A stretch of DNA of 42,455 nt from Azospirillum sp. TSO22-1 (GCF_003116015.1 NZ_LGQZ01000048.1:1-42455), one strand, 5' to 3'; positions 1 through 9,301 are shown, counted from the stretch's first letter. The notes: generated by a model from the letters alone, not told the origin. Program-made: numbers and translations.

Positions 1-239
1 TCGTGCTGCAGTTCCTGGCGACCTCCGGCCTGCTCGACGGCGGGCTGAAGATCCGCCCGATGGTGCTGCCCGACCGCTTCCTGCCGCAGGACTCGCCGGT
101 GAAGCAGTACGAGGAGGCCGGCCTCAACGCCCGGTCCATCGTCGCCACCGCGCTGGCGGCGCTGGGCATCATGACCGACGCCGTCCATCCCCACCTTTTG
201 GCTCAGGTCCGATCGGGAACGGAGACCGGGGCCGCGTGA
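1..239 (+). CDS. dxs: 1-deoxy-D-xylulose-5-phosphate synthase, C-terminal end (partial)
   Basis: Only the last 78 codons are present; the gene enters from the left edge, with the first complete codon at 3. The protein condenses pyruvate and glyceraldehyde 3-phosphate to DXP, the first step of the MEP isoprenoid pathway. The visible part has the family's C-terminal signature: [19 protein letters not shown], then [15 protein letters not shown] and an IVATAL helix. This lies in the transketolase C-terminal domain, so no thiamine-binding residues are in view. The ispH frame starts about 38 bp downstream, giving two MEP-pathway genes in a row ahead of hopanoid genes. The end is unambiguous (TGA 237-239). 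Confidence 0.93.
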   Translation, partial: VLQFLATSGLLDGGLKIRPMVLPDRFLPQDSPVKQYEEAGLNARSIVATALAALGIMTDAVHPHLLAQVRSGTETGAA

Positions 240-277
240 TGTCTGTTGAAACAGGGTGTCGGTTCGGGGGGCAAAGC

Positions 278-1228
278 ATGTCCGAGCGTCCGTTGACCGT
301 GATCCTCGCCCAGCCGCGGGGCTTCTGCGCCGGCGTGGAGCGGGCGATCGAGATCGTCGAGCGGGCGCTCGACACCTTCGGCCCACCGGTCTACGTGCGG
401 CACGAAATCGTTCACAACGGGCACGTGGTGGACGCGCTGCGGGCGCGCGGCGCGCGGTTCGTGGACGAGGTGGACGAGATTCCCGACGGCGCGGTGACCA
501 TCTTCAGCGCCCACGGCGTCTCGAAGGCGGTCGAGGACGCGGCGCGGGCGCGAAACCTGCACGTGATCGACGCCACCTGCCCGCTGGTCACCAAGGTGCA
601 TCGCGAGGGCCGGCGCTACGCCGCCGCCGGGTACGACGTGGTCCTCATCGGCCACCAGGGGCATGCCGAGGTCGAGGGCACCGTGGGACAGGTCGGCGGG
701 ACCGTCCACCTCGTGTCCACCGCCGACGGCGTGGCCGGTCTGCGGCCACGCGATCCCGGCCGCGTCGCCTACGTGACGCAGACCACCCTCAGCGTCGATG
801 ACACCCGCGAGATCATCGAGGCGCTCGTCGAACGCTTTCCGCGCATCGTCGGCCCCCAGGTGAACGACATCTGCTACGCGACGCAGAACCGCCAGACCGC
901 GGTGCGCGAGCTGGCGCGGCGGGTCGACACGGTGTTCGTGGTCGGGGCCGCCAACAGCTCGAACTCCAACCGGCTGCGCGAGATCGGCGCCGCCATGGGG
1001 AAGCCCTGCCACCTGATCAGTGACGCCGGCGGCATCGACGCCGCCTGGCTGGAGGGCGTGTCGTCCGTCGGCATCACCGCCGGCGCGTCCGCCCCCGAAT
1101 TCCTCGTGCAGGGGGTGGTGAACCACCTCGCCGCGCTGCGCCCGATCCATCTGGAAACACTCAGCGGCATCGTCGAAAACGTCCGGTTCCGGTTGCCGGA
1201 CGAGCTGGACCCCGACCGGGCCGCCTGA
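278..1228 (+). CDS. ispH: 4-hydroxy-3-methylbut-2-enyl diphosphate reductase (IspH)
   Basis: Last enzyme of the MEP pathway: it reduces HMBPP to IPP and DMAPP with a [4Fe-4S] cluster. With the ATG at 278 the protein has 316 residues, the usual length. The three cluster cysteines are visible as C17 (GFCAGV), C101 (DATCP) and C199 (NDICYATQ). The substrate-contacting H42, H79, H129 and E131 (HAEVEGT) are also present. The frame is open upstream to a GTG-ATG at 236-241, but that start would add 13 poorly family-like residues and overlap the dxs stop. The 278 start follows a G-rich Shine-Dalgarno-like run and puts the first cysteine at its normal position. Its products feed the squalene and hopanoid genes that follow. 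Confidence 0.96.
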   Translation: MSERPLTVILAQPRGFCAGVERAIEIVERALDTFGPPVYVRHEIVHNGHVVDALRARGARFVDEVDEIPDGAVTIFSAHGVSKAVEDAARARNLHVIDATCPLVTKVHREGRRYAAAGYDVVLIGHQGHAEVEGTVGQVGGTVHLVSTADGVAGLRPRDPGRVAYVTQTTLSVDDTREIIEALVERFPRIVGPQVNDICYATQNRQTAVRELARRVDTVFVVGAANSSNSNRLREIGAAMGKPCHLISDAGGIDAAWLEGVSSVGITAGASAPEFLVQGVVNHLAALRPIHLETLSGIVENVRFRLPDELDPDRAA

Positions 1229-1257
1229 CCGACCACCGCCTCACCCGGGAGAGCGCG

Positions 1258-2313
1258 ATGCCGATCCCCCTGCACCAACAGATCGCCGTCGCGCGCTACG
1301 TCCTCGCGCAGCGACTGGCCGGACGGAAACGCTACCCGCTGGTCCTGATGCTGGAGCCGCTTTTCCAGTGCAACCTTGCCTGCGCCGGCTGCGGCAAGAT
1401 TGCTTATCCCGACGCCGTCCTGCGGCGCCGGCTGAGTGTGCAGGAGTGCCTGGACGCGGTCGACGAATGCGGTGCCCCGGTCGTCTCCATCCCCGGCGGC
1501 GAGCCGCTGCTGCACAAGGAGATCGGCGCCATCGTCGCCGGCATCGTGGCGCGCCGCCGCTACGTGTACCTGTGCACAAACGCGCTGCTGCTGCGCAAGA
1601 AGCTCGATCTCTTCACGCCGAGCCGCTACCTGACCTTCTCGGTCCACCTCGACGGCTTCCGCGAACAGCACGACCGGGCGGTGTGCCAGGACGGCGTGTT
1701 CGACCAGGCGGTCGCCGCGATCCGGGCGGCCAAGGCGCGCGGCTTCCGGGTCGGGGTCAACGCCACGCTGTTCGACGACAGCCGGCCGGAACAGGTCGCC
1801 GCCTACCTCGACTGGCTCACCAAGCTGGGCGTGGAAGGGGTGACCATCGCGCCCGGCTACGCCTACGAGAAGGCGCCGGACCAGGACCATTTCCTGACCC
1901 GCCGCCGCACGCACGAGCTGTTCCGCGCCGTGCTGCGGCTGGGGCGGGGCATGCGCTGGCCGCTCAATCATTCGGCGCTGTACCTCGACTTCCTCGCCGG
2001 CAACCAGCCGTACGAGTGCTCGCCGTGGGGGACGCCGACGCGGAACGTCTTCGGCTGGCAACGGCCCTGCTACCTGCTGGGCGAAGGCTACGCCGCGTCG
2101 TTCCGGGAGCTGATGGAGGACACCGCCTGGGACCGTTACGGCACGGGCCGGCACGAGAAGTGCGCGAACTGCATGGCGCATTGCGGGTACGAGCCGACGG
2201 CGGTCGCCGACAGCCTGGCACACCCGCTCAAGCTGCTCCGCGTGGCGTTGGGCGGACCGGGCACCGCCCCGCCGCATCCTCAGCCGGCCGGGCGCGTCAG
2301 CTCGAACACGTGA
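1258..2313 (+). CDS. hpnH: adenosyl-hopene transferase HpnH (radical SAM)
   Basis: Radical SAM enzyme that joins the 5'-deoxyadenosyl group to diploptene to give adenosylhopane, the first step of hopanoid side-chain building. The CxxxCxxC cluster motif is C38, C42 and C45 (CNLACAGC). It is followed by a GGEPLL SAM-binding motif at about residue 80. The C-terminal third carries further cysteines (ECSPW, RPCYLL, KCANCMAHCGYEP) typical of HpnH. It has 351 residues, full length. The ATG follows GGGAGAG, 29 bp after ispH, so co-transcription is likely. The last 34 bp overlap the convergent glycosidase gene. Its partner hpnG is about 13.6 kb downstream on the same strand. Confidence 0.95.
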   Translation: MPIPLHQQIAVARYVLAQRLAGRKRYPLVLMLEPLFQCNLACAGCGKIAYPDAVLRRRLSVQECLDAVDECGAPVVSIPGGEPLLHKEIGAIVAGIVARRRYVYLCTNALLLRKKLDLFTPSRYLTFSVHLDGFREQHDRAVCQDGVFDQAVAAIRAAKARGFRVGVNATLFDDSRPEQVAAYLDWLTKLGVEGVTIAPGYAYEKAPDQDHFLTRRRTHELFRAVLRLGRGMRWPLNHSALYLDFLAGNQPYECSPWGTPTRNVFGWQRPCYLLGEGYAASFRELMEDTAWDRYGTGRHEKCANCMAHCGYEPTAVADSLAHPLKLLRVALGGPGTAPPHPQPAGRVSSNT

Positions 2314-3773
2314 CGGCCCCAGGGCGGCATGTCGAGATAGAGGCCGCGTGAGGCGAGGTCATCGCCCTCGCGCTCGTACCGCGCCGACCCCAGCGCGTCG
2401 GCCAGGACGACCCGGCCGCCGGCCATGCCGGGGCAGCGGAGGTAGCACTGGCCGTGGTCGGGCCGGTAGTTCACCACGACGATCCAGTGCGCTCCCGCCC
2501 TGCCCGTCCACTGGAAGGCGACGAAGCCGTCCCAGCTCCCGTTGCCCGGCCACGCCTCGACCGGTTCGAGGCCGCGCCAGTCGCCGTCATGGAACACGGG
2601 CTGCCGGAGGACCCCCAGCAGCCGCGCGTAGAATTCGGACACCGCGCGGTCGGGGGCGGCGGCCGGAGCACGCGACAGATGGACCGGCACCCGCTTCGCC
2701 ACCCCTTCGAACTGGCCCTGGTGGAAGAGGCGAAGGCCCGGCGTCAGATAGCACAGCACGGCCGCCGCCTGATGAACGTCCCAGGGAAACGCGGCGGCGG
2801 CACGCGGCTCGTCATGGTTTTCGAGGAACCGGGCCAGCCCCTGCTGATACCCGAGATCCGCCCACAGGTGATCGCGCACCGACCGGGCCGTCCGGGTGAC
2901 GAGCCGGTCGTAAAGGCGCTTGTCGTAGGCACAATCGAAGCCCTGCCGCTGCACCGTCCATTCAAGATCCCAGTACACCTCCGCCATGAAGAGGAAGCCG
3001 GGGTGCCGGTCGCGGACGCGGCGGATCGCGTCGGGCCAGAAGGGTTCGGCGGCGATTCCCCAGGTGCGCTGGAACACCTCCGGCAGGATCAGCATGGCCA
3101 TGTCGCAGCGCACGCCGTCGCACAGCTCCGCGATGGCCAGCAACGTCTCCTGCATGGCCTGCCGCGTCGCCGGGTTGCCGTAGTTCAGCTGCGCCACGTC
3201 CGGCCAGGCCGGAAAGTACGGATCGCGGCCGCGGGCGAGGATCGCCGGGCCGTGCTCCGTATCGACACGGGCATGATCGTCCGGCGCGCGCGCCAGATCG
3301 TCCGCGGAGCCCTGGACGTACAGGTCCGGCCGTTGCCGCACCCATGGATGGTCGAACGCCGTGTGGTTGGGCACGAAGTCGAGCATCAGCCGCACCCCCC
3401 GGTCGCGCAGACGCGCCCTGAGCCGCCGCAAGGCCGCGTCCCCGCCCAACTCCGGGGACACGTCGTACCCGGCAACGGCGAAGCAGGAACCGCAGATGTC
3501 CGCTTCCTCCAGGTCGGGCAGCGCGTCGAGGAACTCGTGGCGCCAGTCCATGCGGTCGAGCGACATCCGCCGCCCGAACGCCCCGGTCCGCCAGACGCCA
3601 AGCATCCACACCCAGCGGAAGCCGAGCCCGGCCAGCCGGTCGAGTTCGGCGTCGGCGATGTCGTCGAGCGTCGCGGGACGGCCAAGTTCCACGCCGCGCT
3701 GGCGCAGCCAGACGCGCGTGTTGATCTCGTAGAGAAGCGGACATAAGTCCCGGCCGTTGCCATTGCCCGACAT
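2280..3773 (-). CDS. GH13-family alpha-amylase-type glycosidase
   Basis: Predicted (beta/alpha)8 glycoside hydrolase or transglycosylase of family GH13, 497 residues. The four family regions are present: region I around LDFVPNH (D132, N136, H137), region II GVRCDMAM (nucleophile D224), region III FMAEVYW (acid/base E265) and region IV ENHDEPR (H320, D321). It should therefore be catalytically competent. No signal peptide is visible, so it is probably cytoplasmic. The ATG at 3773 has a strong GGGGGAAG ribosome site; longer upstream extensions look non-coding. It shares a strand with the DUF2141 gene, whose stop lies 11 bp upstream, so the two may be co-transcribed. It converges on and overlaps hpnH by 34 bp. 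Substrate cannot be told from sequence; maltose-, trehalose- or sucrose-type chemistry are all possible. Confidence 0.9.
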   Translation of the reverse strand: MSGNGNGRDLCPLLYEINTRVWLRQRGVELGRPATLDDIADAELDRLAGLGFRWVWMLGVWRTGAFGRRMSLDRMDWRHEFLDALPDLEEADICGSCFAVAGYDVSPELGGDAALRRLRARLRDRGVRLMLDFVPNHTAFDHPWVRQRPDLYVQGSADDLARAPDDHARVDTEHGPAILARGRDPYFPAWPDVAQLNYGNPATRQAMQETLLAIAELCDGVRCDMAMLILPEVFQRTWGIAAEPFWPDAIRRVRDRHPGFLFMAEVYWDLEWTVQRQGFDCAYDKRLYDRLVTRTARSVRDHLWADLGYQQGLARFLENHDEPRAAAAFPWDVHQAAAVLCYLTPGLRLFHQGQFEGVAKRVPVHLSRAPAAAPDRAVSEFYARLLGVLRQPVFHDGDWRGLEPVEAWPGNGSWDGFVAFQWTGRAGAHWIVVVNYRPDHGQCYLRCPGMAGGRVVLADALGSARYEREGDDLASRGLYLDMPPWGRHVFELTRPAG

Positions 3774-3784
3774 GACTTCCCCCT

Positions 3785-4222
3785 TCAGTAGCGCAGCGTC
3801 AGCGCCGTCTCCGTCCCCCGCTCGCCCACGATGATGGCGGCATCGGCGAAGCTCGGCGGCGAGAGCACGACCCTGGCGTCGTTGCCGAACCCGTACCCCT
3901 CCAGCGGCAAGCCGAACATGTTGCGATCGATGCGGCCGTTCGCGTTCTCGTCGTGATAGGCCCGCACCGCGTAGGTTCCCGGCGGCACGTCGCCGACGAC
4001 CACGGGAACCGTTCCCAGGCGGGCCGGCGCCGAGCCGCGCAGCGCGCAACGGCCGCCGATGAACACGTCGGCAGTACAGAGCGCCACCACGACGAAGCCG
4101 CGGTCGTTCGCCACCCCGCGCACGCGCACCGTCACCTCCGCCGCGGCGGCGTTTCCGGCGTCCAGCGCGATCACCAGGGCAATCGCGGCGCCAAGCCCTT
4201 GCGCACGCAACGTGAGTACCAC
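3785..4222 (-). CDS. DUF2141 family secreted protein
   Basis: A 145-residue exported protein of the DUF2141 family, whose biochemical role is unknown. The N-terminus is a signal peptide (hydrophobic GAAIALVIALDA, cleavage near NAAAA). The mature part has the family core: a beta strand EVTVRVRGV, a GFVVVAL strand, DVPPGTYAVRAYHDENANG and a GYGFGNDA turn. I chose the GTG at 4222 because AGGAAAA lies just upstream and the signal peptide then begins at once. A TTG at 4288 is an alternative in the same frame but would place 22 polar residues before the signal and run into the hpnN leader. It lies 11 bp upstream of the GH13 gene on the same strand and is divergent from hpnN. Confidence 0.82.
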   Translation of the reverse strand: MVLTLRAQGLGAAIALVIALDAGNAAAAEVTVRVRGVANDRGFVVVALCTADVFIGGRCALRGSAPARLGTVPVVVGDVPPGTYAVRAYHDENANGRIDRNMFGLPLEGYGFGNDARVVLSPPSFADAAIIVGERGTETALTLRY

Positions 4223-4341
4223 CGCCGATTTTCCTGAACCCGGTTCTCGAATGTTACGCTTTGCTATACCGTTACAAAGATCCGACAAAGCGGATCAACG
4301 CCACGTTCAAGATTTATCTGCTTCTACGCATTGTGATTTCA

Positions 4342-7056
4342 ATGCCGGGACCGGTCCACGTGCCCCATCCAGCGACAACACGCCTCGTGACTCTGGCGCA
4401 ATCCTTGTTGGCGTCGATGAGCGTGGCGGCGTGCCGATGGCCCGTCTCCACCCTGGTCCTGACCCTGCTCCTGACCGGGCTCGCCGGGTGGGTCTCGGTG
4501 AACGGGCTGCGCATCAACACCAGCACCACCGACATGATCGCGCCCGAGGTGCCCTTCCGCCGCGACGCGGAGGCGTACCGGCAGGCCTTTCCGTTCCTCG
4601 ACGACCAGATCGTCGTGGTGGTCGACTCACCCTCGCCGGAGCGCTCGGATGCGGCGGCGCAACGCCTCGCCGAGCTGATGCGCGGCCAGGCGCAGGCTCT
4701 TTCCGACATCGAGGTGCCCTCGGCGGACCCGTACTTCCGCCGCAACGGCCTCCTGTTCCTCGACCCGCCGGACCTCCAGGATCTGGCCACGCGGCTCGCC
4801 GGGGCGCAGGCGGCGCTCGGCACGCTGAACGAGGCGCCGAACCTGCGCGGGCTCGCCGGCATGTTCGGCACGGTCCTCGAACACGCGGGCGAGGACGCGC
4901 CGGCCGCCCTGTCCGACCTGCTCGACCGGCTCGCCGAGGCGACGGAGGGGGTGGCATCCGGCACCCCGCAGCCGGTGTCGTGGGTCGCCCTGGTCAAGCT
5001 GCACGACGAGGAGCGGTTCGGCAACCGGCGCTTCGTGACGGCGCAGGCGGTGCTGGCCGACACCGCCTTCGGCCGCGGCCGGCCGTCGCTCGACGCCGTG
5101 CGCCGGAGCATCGAGGCGCTGAAGGGCGAACCGGACGGCGGCGGCGTCACGGCCCGCGTCACCGGCGCCATCGCGCTCCGCCAGACCGAGCTGGACACCG
5201 TGGCGGACACGGCCTGGATCGCCACCGTGCTGTCCTTCATCCTGGTGACGGCCGTGCTGGTCACCGGGATGCGCTCGGGACGGATGATCGCCGCCATGAT
5301 GATCACCCTGATGCTCGGCCTGACGCTCAGCGCCGGGCTGGCGGCGGTGACGGTGGGCCGGCTGAACCTGATCTCGGTGACCTGCGCGGTCATCTTCTTC
5401 GGCCTGGGCGACGATTTCGGCAGCCACCTCGGCCTGCGCTACCAGGAGGAACTGCGCCGCGGCCTGCCGCTCCGCGCCGCCGTGATCGAGGCGGCGCGGG
5501 GCGTCGGCCCGCCGCTGGTGCTGAGCACGGTGTGCGCCATCATCGGCTTCCTGTCCTTCGTGCCGACCGAGTATCTCGGGCTGGCCGAGTTCGGGGTGAT
5601 CTCCGCGCTCGGCATGGTGGTGGCGCTGGTCATCAGCCTGACCCTGCTGCCGGCCCTGTTCGTCCTGCTGCGCCCCGGCCCCGGCGTGGTGCGGGTCGAG
5701 CGCGAGGATCGCGCCTACGCCGCCTGGATGACCCGCCACAACGGCGCGCTGCTCGCGCTCACCGCGCTCACCGTGCTCGGGTCCCTCGCCGCGCTGCCGC
5801 GGGTGCGGCTCGACGTGAACCCGCTGAACCTGCAGGACCGCCGCACCGAAGCCGTCAGCACCTACCGCGACCTGGCGGAGGTGCCGCGCACATCCCCCTA
5901 CGCCGTCAACGTCCTGCAGCCCGACCTGGCCGCGGCACAGGCGCTCTCCGACCGGCTGCGCACCGACGGGCAGGTCGGCGGCGTGCGCACCTTCACCAGC
6001 TTCGTCCCGAAGGAGCAGGACGCCAAGCTGCCCATCGTCGCCGACATGGCCCTGCTGCTGGGGCCGGGCCTCGCCGCGCCGGCGGAGCCGGTTCCGCTGA
6101 CCCCGGCGGGACGCGCCGACGCCGTGGTGACGCTCCGCGCCGACCTGAGCCGCTTCGCGGTGGGCAGCGACGGCAGCGTCGAGACGCGGACCGCCGCCGG
6201 CCGCTTCGCCGAGGCGCTCGGCCGCGTTCCCGGAAGCGAGACCGCCCTGGCGGCGCTCGACGGCGCCCTCACCGGCGGCGTCCCGCCCCTGCTGGACCGG
6301 CTGCGCGCGGGGCTGGAGGTGGAGCGGCCGGTGACCGCCGGGGACGTGCCGGACAGCATCCGCCGCCGCTGGATCGCGCCGGACGGGCGGGCGCGGGTGG
6401 AGGTTCTGCCCACCCACGACATCTCCGACAGCCGCGACATGGCGCGCTTCGCGACCGCGGTGCTGGCCGTCGCGCCGCACGCCACCGGCGCGCCGGTGAC
6501 GGTGACCCAGGCGGGACGGATCGTGCTGCGCGCCTTCACGGAGGCGACGGCGCTGACGCTGGTCCTGATCGCGGCCGTGCTCCTGGTGGTGCAGCGCAGC
6601 CTGTCGGGCGTCGTGCTGATCCTGGTCCCGCTGGCGGTGGCGGCGCTGTGGACGGTGGCGGTGGCGGGCTTGCTGGACATTCCCTTCAACTTCGCCAACG
6701 TCATCGTCATCCCGCTGCTGTTCGCGCTCGGCGTGGCGAGCAGCATCCACATGGTCGCGCGCGGACAGGAGCTGGAGCGCGCCGGGACGTCCGGTGCGAA
6801 CTACGGGGTGGAACTGCTGATCACCAGCACGCCGCTGGCCGTCCTGGTCAGCACGCTGACCACCAGCACCGCCTTCGCGACGCTGGCGATCTCCAACCAC
6901 CGCGGCCTGTCCAGCATGGGCATCCTGCTGGCCGTCGCCATCCTGTTCACCATTATTTCGGCTCTGCTCGTGCTGCCGAGCCTGATGATCGGCTGGCACC
7001 GCTGGACCCGCCGCCGCACACCAGCAGACGGTCCGACGTCGCCGACCCGGCGATGA
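4342..7056 (+). CDS. hpnN: hopanoid-associated RND/MMPL transporter HpnN
   Basis: Inner-membrane RND-superfamily transporter. In Rhodopseudomonas and Burkholderia work on this family, HpnN moves hopanoids from the inner to the outer membrane. The 904-residue protein has one N-terminal membrane segment (about 34-53), a large periplasmic loop, a block of helices from about residue 289, a second loop containing NPLNLQDRRTEAVSTYRDL, and a second helix block from about 734. The FFGLGDDFGSHLGLRYQEE stretch near 352 corresponds to the family signature in the first membrane block. ATG 4342 is preferred; ATG 4417 is a shorter alternative that keeps the first membrane segment. Its 3' end overlaps the convergent SMP-30-like gene by 104 bp. 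Confidence 0.93.
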   Translation: MPGPVHVPHPATTRLVTLAQSLLASMSVAACRWPVSTLVLTLLLTGLAGWVSVNGLRINTSTTDMIAPEVPFRRDAEAYRQAFPFLDDQIVVVVDSPSPERSDAAAQRLAELMRGQAQALSDIEVPSADPYFRRNGLLFLDPPDLQDLATRLAGAQAALGTLNEAPNLRGLAGMFGTVLEHAGEDAPAALSDLLDRLAEATEGVASGTPQPVSWVALVKLHDEERFGNRRFVTAQAVLADTAFGRGRPSLDAVRRSIEALKGEPDGGGVTARVTGAIALRQTELDTVADTAWIATVLSFILVTAVLVTGMRSGRMIAAMMITLMLGLTLSAGLAAVTVGRLNLISVTCAVIFFGLGDDFGSHLGLRYQEELRRGLPLRAAVIEAARGVGPPLVLSTVCAIIGFLSFVPTEYLGLAEFGVISALGMVVALVISLTLLPALFVLLRPGPGVVRVEREDRAYAAWMTRHNGALLALTALTVLGSLAALPRVRLDVNPLNLQDRRTEAVSTYRDLAEVPRTSPYAVNVLQPDLAAAQALSDRLRTDGQVGGVRTFTSFVPKEQDAKLPIVADMALLLGPGLAAPAEPVPLTPAGRADAVVTLRADLSRFAVGSDGSVETRTAAGRFAEALGRVPGSETALAALDGALTGGVPPLLDRLRAGLEVERPVTAGDVPDSIRRRWIAPDGRARVEVLPTHDISDSRDMARFATAVLAVAPHATGAPVTVTQAGRIVLRAFTEATALTLVLIAAVLLVVQRSLSGVVLILVPLAVAALWTVAVAGLLDIPFNFANVIVIPLLFALGVASSIHMVARGQELERAGTSGANYGVELLITSTPLAVLVSTLTTSTAFATLAISNHRGLSSMGILLAVAILFTIISALLVLPSLMIGWHRWTRRRTPADGPTSPTRR

Positions 7057-8035
7057 GGCCGCCGCTCCACGCCGCCGCCACGGTCGCGGCCGGCAGGCGC
7101 CGGCCGTCGTCCTCCGCGACCACCGTCACCCCGTCCGCGCCCAGCGCGACGACGCGCGTCGACGCCACGCCGCCCGGCCAGCCGTACCGGTGCAGCGCCA
7201 GCGCGAACAGCGAGGGATGCACCGCCGCCAGCACCCGGCCGTCCGCCGCCCGGCTGAGGTTGTCGGGACCGCCGGGCACGGCGATGCGTTCCACCGGCGG
7301 CGAAGCGCTTCCGACTAGCAGGGCGGAGAGACGGTAGACCAGCACCGCCCGCTCCCGCGTCGCGGCGACGTACAGGCGGTCGGCGGCCGGGTCCGGCAGC
7401 AGGCCGTTGGGAAACCCGATGCCGTCGGCCAGCACCCGCACCCCGTCCCGGCCCCGATCCTGATCCACAAGGCCGACGAACCCACGGTGCAGGTTCAGCA
7501 CGTTCTCGACCGCCACCGCCACCCAGCCGCAGCCGCCGTGGTCGCCGGTGAACAGGAAGCGGTCGCCGTCCAGGAACGCCACCTCGTTGGCCCGGCACAG
7601 CCGGGGATCCTCGACCGAGCCGCGGTGCCACAGCGTAGTCCCACGCAAGGTGAAGCGCTCGACCGCCACGACGCCGTCCCACCGCCGGTTGATCGCCAGC
7701 ACCGAACGGCTTCCGTCCGCCTCGGCCCGCAGATCCATGCCGTGCGGCCGGAACCCGCTCGCCGGACGGAAGCCGGAGGTCAGCTCGACGGCCTCGGCCC
7801 GCGCGCCGGCCAGCGCCGCGAGCGGCAGCAGGAACAGTCCGCCGCCGGCCTTCTCCGGATCGGCCCCGCGGTCGTAGGCGGAGAGCACCGCCTGCCCCAA
7901 GGCTTCATCGACGACCAGATCCTCGATGCCGACCACCGGCCGCCCCTGCGCCACGACCGCCACCACCCGGCAGTCGGCCACCGCCTTCCCCACCCCGCCG
8001 GCCAGCAGGCCGAGCGCCAGCAGCACCCGGATCAC
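6953..8035 (-). CDS. SMP-30/gluconolactonase-like beta-propeller protein
   Basis: A 360-residue exported protein resembling the SMP-30/gluconolactonase/arylesterase (paraoxonase-like) propeller superfamily. A signal peptide is visible (LLALGLLAGGVGKAVA, then DC). Recurrent blade motifs include GIEDLVVDEALG, PHGMDLRAEADG, ANEVAFLDGDRFLFTGD, GIGFPNGLLPDPAADRLYVAAT and PGGPDNLSRAADG. These carry the N/D residues that hold calcium in this fold. The recognisable fold ends near DRLLVC; the last 20 or so residues (Ser/Gly/Arg-rich) are read from the strand opposite the hpnN 3' end and may be an unconserved tail. The ATG overlaps the sulfotransferase stop by 4 bp (ATGA), which implies translational coupling. 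Hydrolase versus binding function is undetermined. Confidence 0.84.
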   Translation of the reverse strand: MIRVLLALGLLAGGVGKAVADCRVVAVVAQGRPVVGIEDLVVDEALGQAVLSAYDRGADPEKAGGGLFLLPLAALAGARAEAVELTSGFRPASGFRPHGMDLRAEADGSRSVLAINRRWDGVVAVERFTLRGTTLWHRGSVEDPRLCRANEVAFLDGDRFLFTGDHGGCGWVAVAVENVLNLHRGFVGLVDQDRGRDGVRVLADGIGFPNGLLPDPAADRLYVAATRERAVLVYRLSALLVGSASPPVERIAVPGGPDNLSRAADGRVLAAVHPSLFALALHRYGWPGGVASTRVVALGADGVTVVAEDDGRRLPAATVAAAWSGGLIAGSATSDRLLVCGGGSSGASRSSGSAARAEPK

Positions 8036-9156
8036 GGGGCCGCCGCCGGCTCGCCCCAGCGCGCCACGAACGGCGCCCAGCGCCGCTCGACCCGCTCCCG
8101 CCCCGCGTCGGACAGCAGGAAGCGGTTCTTGGTGTAGCCGCGCACGCCCGCGAGATAGGCCCGGAACCGCGGTTCGACCGCCTCATGACCGGGAAGACCG
8201 AGCGTGCGGTAGAGGCGCGCCGCCTCCGCCAGCGGATCGCGCTCGAACGTCTCGAAGGCGACCTCGGCGAAGCGGTCCGCCGGCAGGCCGGCGGTGTCGT
8301 CCAGCAGCGCCTGCATGATCCGCGGATAGTGGTCGAGCACCACCTGCTCCACGTCGATGTGGCCGTGCGGCTGAAGCGCCAGCTTGTCCAGCAGCGTGCG
8401 GTAGAAGTGGACCGTGGACACGAACACCGCCCGCGGGTCGCGGTGGATGTGGATGAAGCGGGCGTCCGGCCAGATCTCCCGCAGCATGGCGACGCGGGCG
8501 CTGTACACCGGGTTCTTGATCAGCAGGCGCCGCCCGCCCTGCGACAGCGCCACCTTCCCGAGGAAATGGACGAAGCGGCGGCGCCAGCGTTCCGTCTCCG
8601 CCGGCGAGCATCCCTCGTGGTACAGGCCGCGCCTCAGATTCTCGTCGAAGCGCCGCGGGAAGTAGAGCCCGTGGTAGAAGGACAGCGGCGACATGTTCGC
8701 CAGCGCGATCTCGTCCTCCTGCGGGGAATCCGGCCGGACGGCGACGTTGTCGATGTAGCGCCGCTCCGGCAGCGCCCGCTCCAGGAGGGGCCGCAGAACG
8801 GCACCGAGCCCCAGCATGTCCCACGGCAGGCCCACCGCGACCGGCGGGATGAAGCCGAACTGCGGGTCGCGGCTGAGCAGGTTGTAGAGGTGCGTGGTGC
8901 CGCTGCGCCAATGCCCCAGGATGAAGACCGGCGCCGGCAGCGGGGCGCCACGCCGGCGCGCCCACGCGACCCAGGCCGTCTCCGCCAGCGAGAACGGCGC
9001 GCGCAGCAGGGCCGAGGCCGCCGCAACGGCCAGCGTCGGAAGGTGACGTGCATCCACGCCGCCGTTGCGCGCCAGGACGGTCAGCAGCGTCAACGCGTCG
9101 CAGCCGTAAAGCGGATGGTCGGTGCTGGGAAGCCAGCGGTTCGGCTCTCGCTCCAT
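8032..9156 (-). CDS. PAPS-dependent sulfotransferase family protein
   Basis: A 374-residue sulfotransferase-family protein, which would transfer sulfate from PAPS to a hydroxyl or amine. The 5'-phosphosulfate loop is ILGHWRSGTTHL (residues 79-90) and the 3'-phosphate loop is IHRDPRAVFVSTV (R239, S247). The remaining region (LPWDMLGLG, NPVYSARVAMLREIWPDARFIH) matches the bacterial sulfotransferase type also found with lipid or polysaccharide genes. The ATG at 9156 has an AGAAGGAAG ribosome site. It is the first gene of a two-gene unit with the SMP-30-like gene and is divergent from hpnM, with 145 bp between their starts. Its place between hpnN and hpnM suggests a role in the envelope, but the acceptor is unknown. 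Confidence 0.88.
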   Translation of the reverse strand: MEREPNRWLPSTDHPLYGCDALTLLTVLARNGGVDARHLPTLAVAAASALLRAPFSLAETAWVAWARRRGAPLPAPVFILGHWRSGTTHLYNLLSRDPQFGFIPPVAVGLPWDMLGLGAVLRPLLERALPERRYIDNVAVRPDSPQEDEIALANMSPLSFYHGLYFPRRFDENLRRGLYHEGCSPAETERWRRRFVHFLGKVALSQGGRRLLIKNPVYSARVAMLREIWPDARFIHIHRDPRAVFVSTVHFYRTLLDKLALQPHGHIDVEQVVLDHYPRIMQALLDDTAGLPADRFAEVAFETFERDPLAEAARLYRTLGLPGHEAVEPRFRAYLAGVRGYTKNRFLLSDAGRERVERRWAPFVARWGEPAAAP

Positions 9157-9301
9157 GGGGATGCGCTTCCTTCTGACCGACGCGCCCGGCATGATACGCC
9201 CGGCCACCCGGCCGGCGCACCTCATGCAGATGGTTGACGCGACTTCTCCGATGGGCATCGCCATATCGGGGATCTGCGAACGGAAACCGATGGAGACGGC
9301 C

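Noticed and set aside
4059..7337. Plus-strand long frame overlapping hpnN in another frame
   Set aside because: Arg/Pro/Ala-rich shadow of hpnN with no motif.
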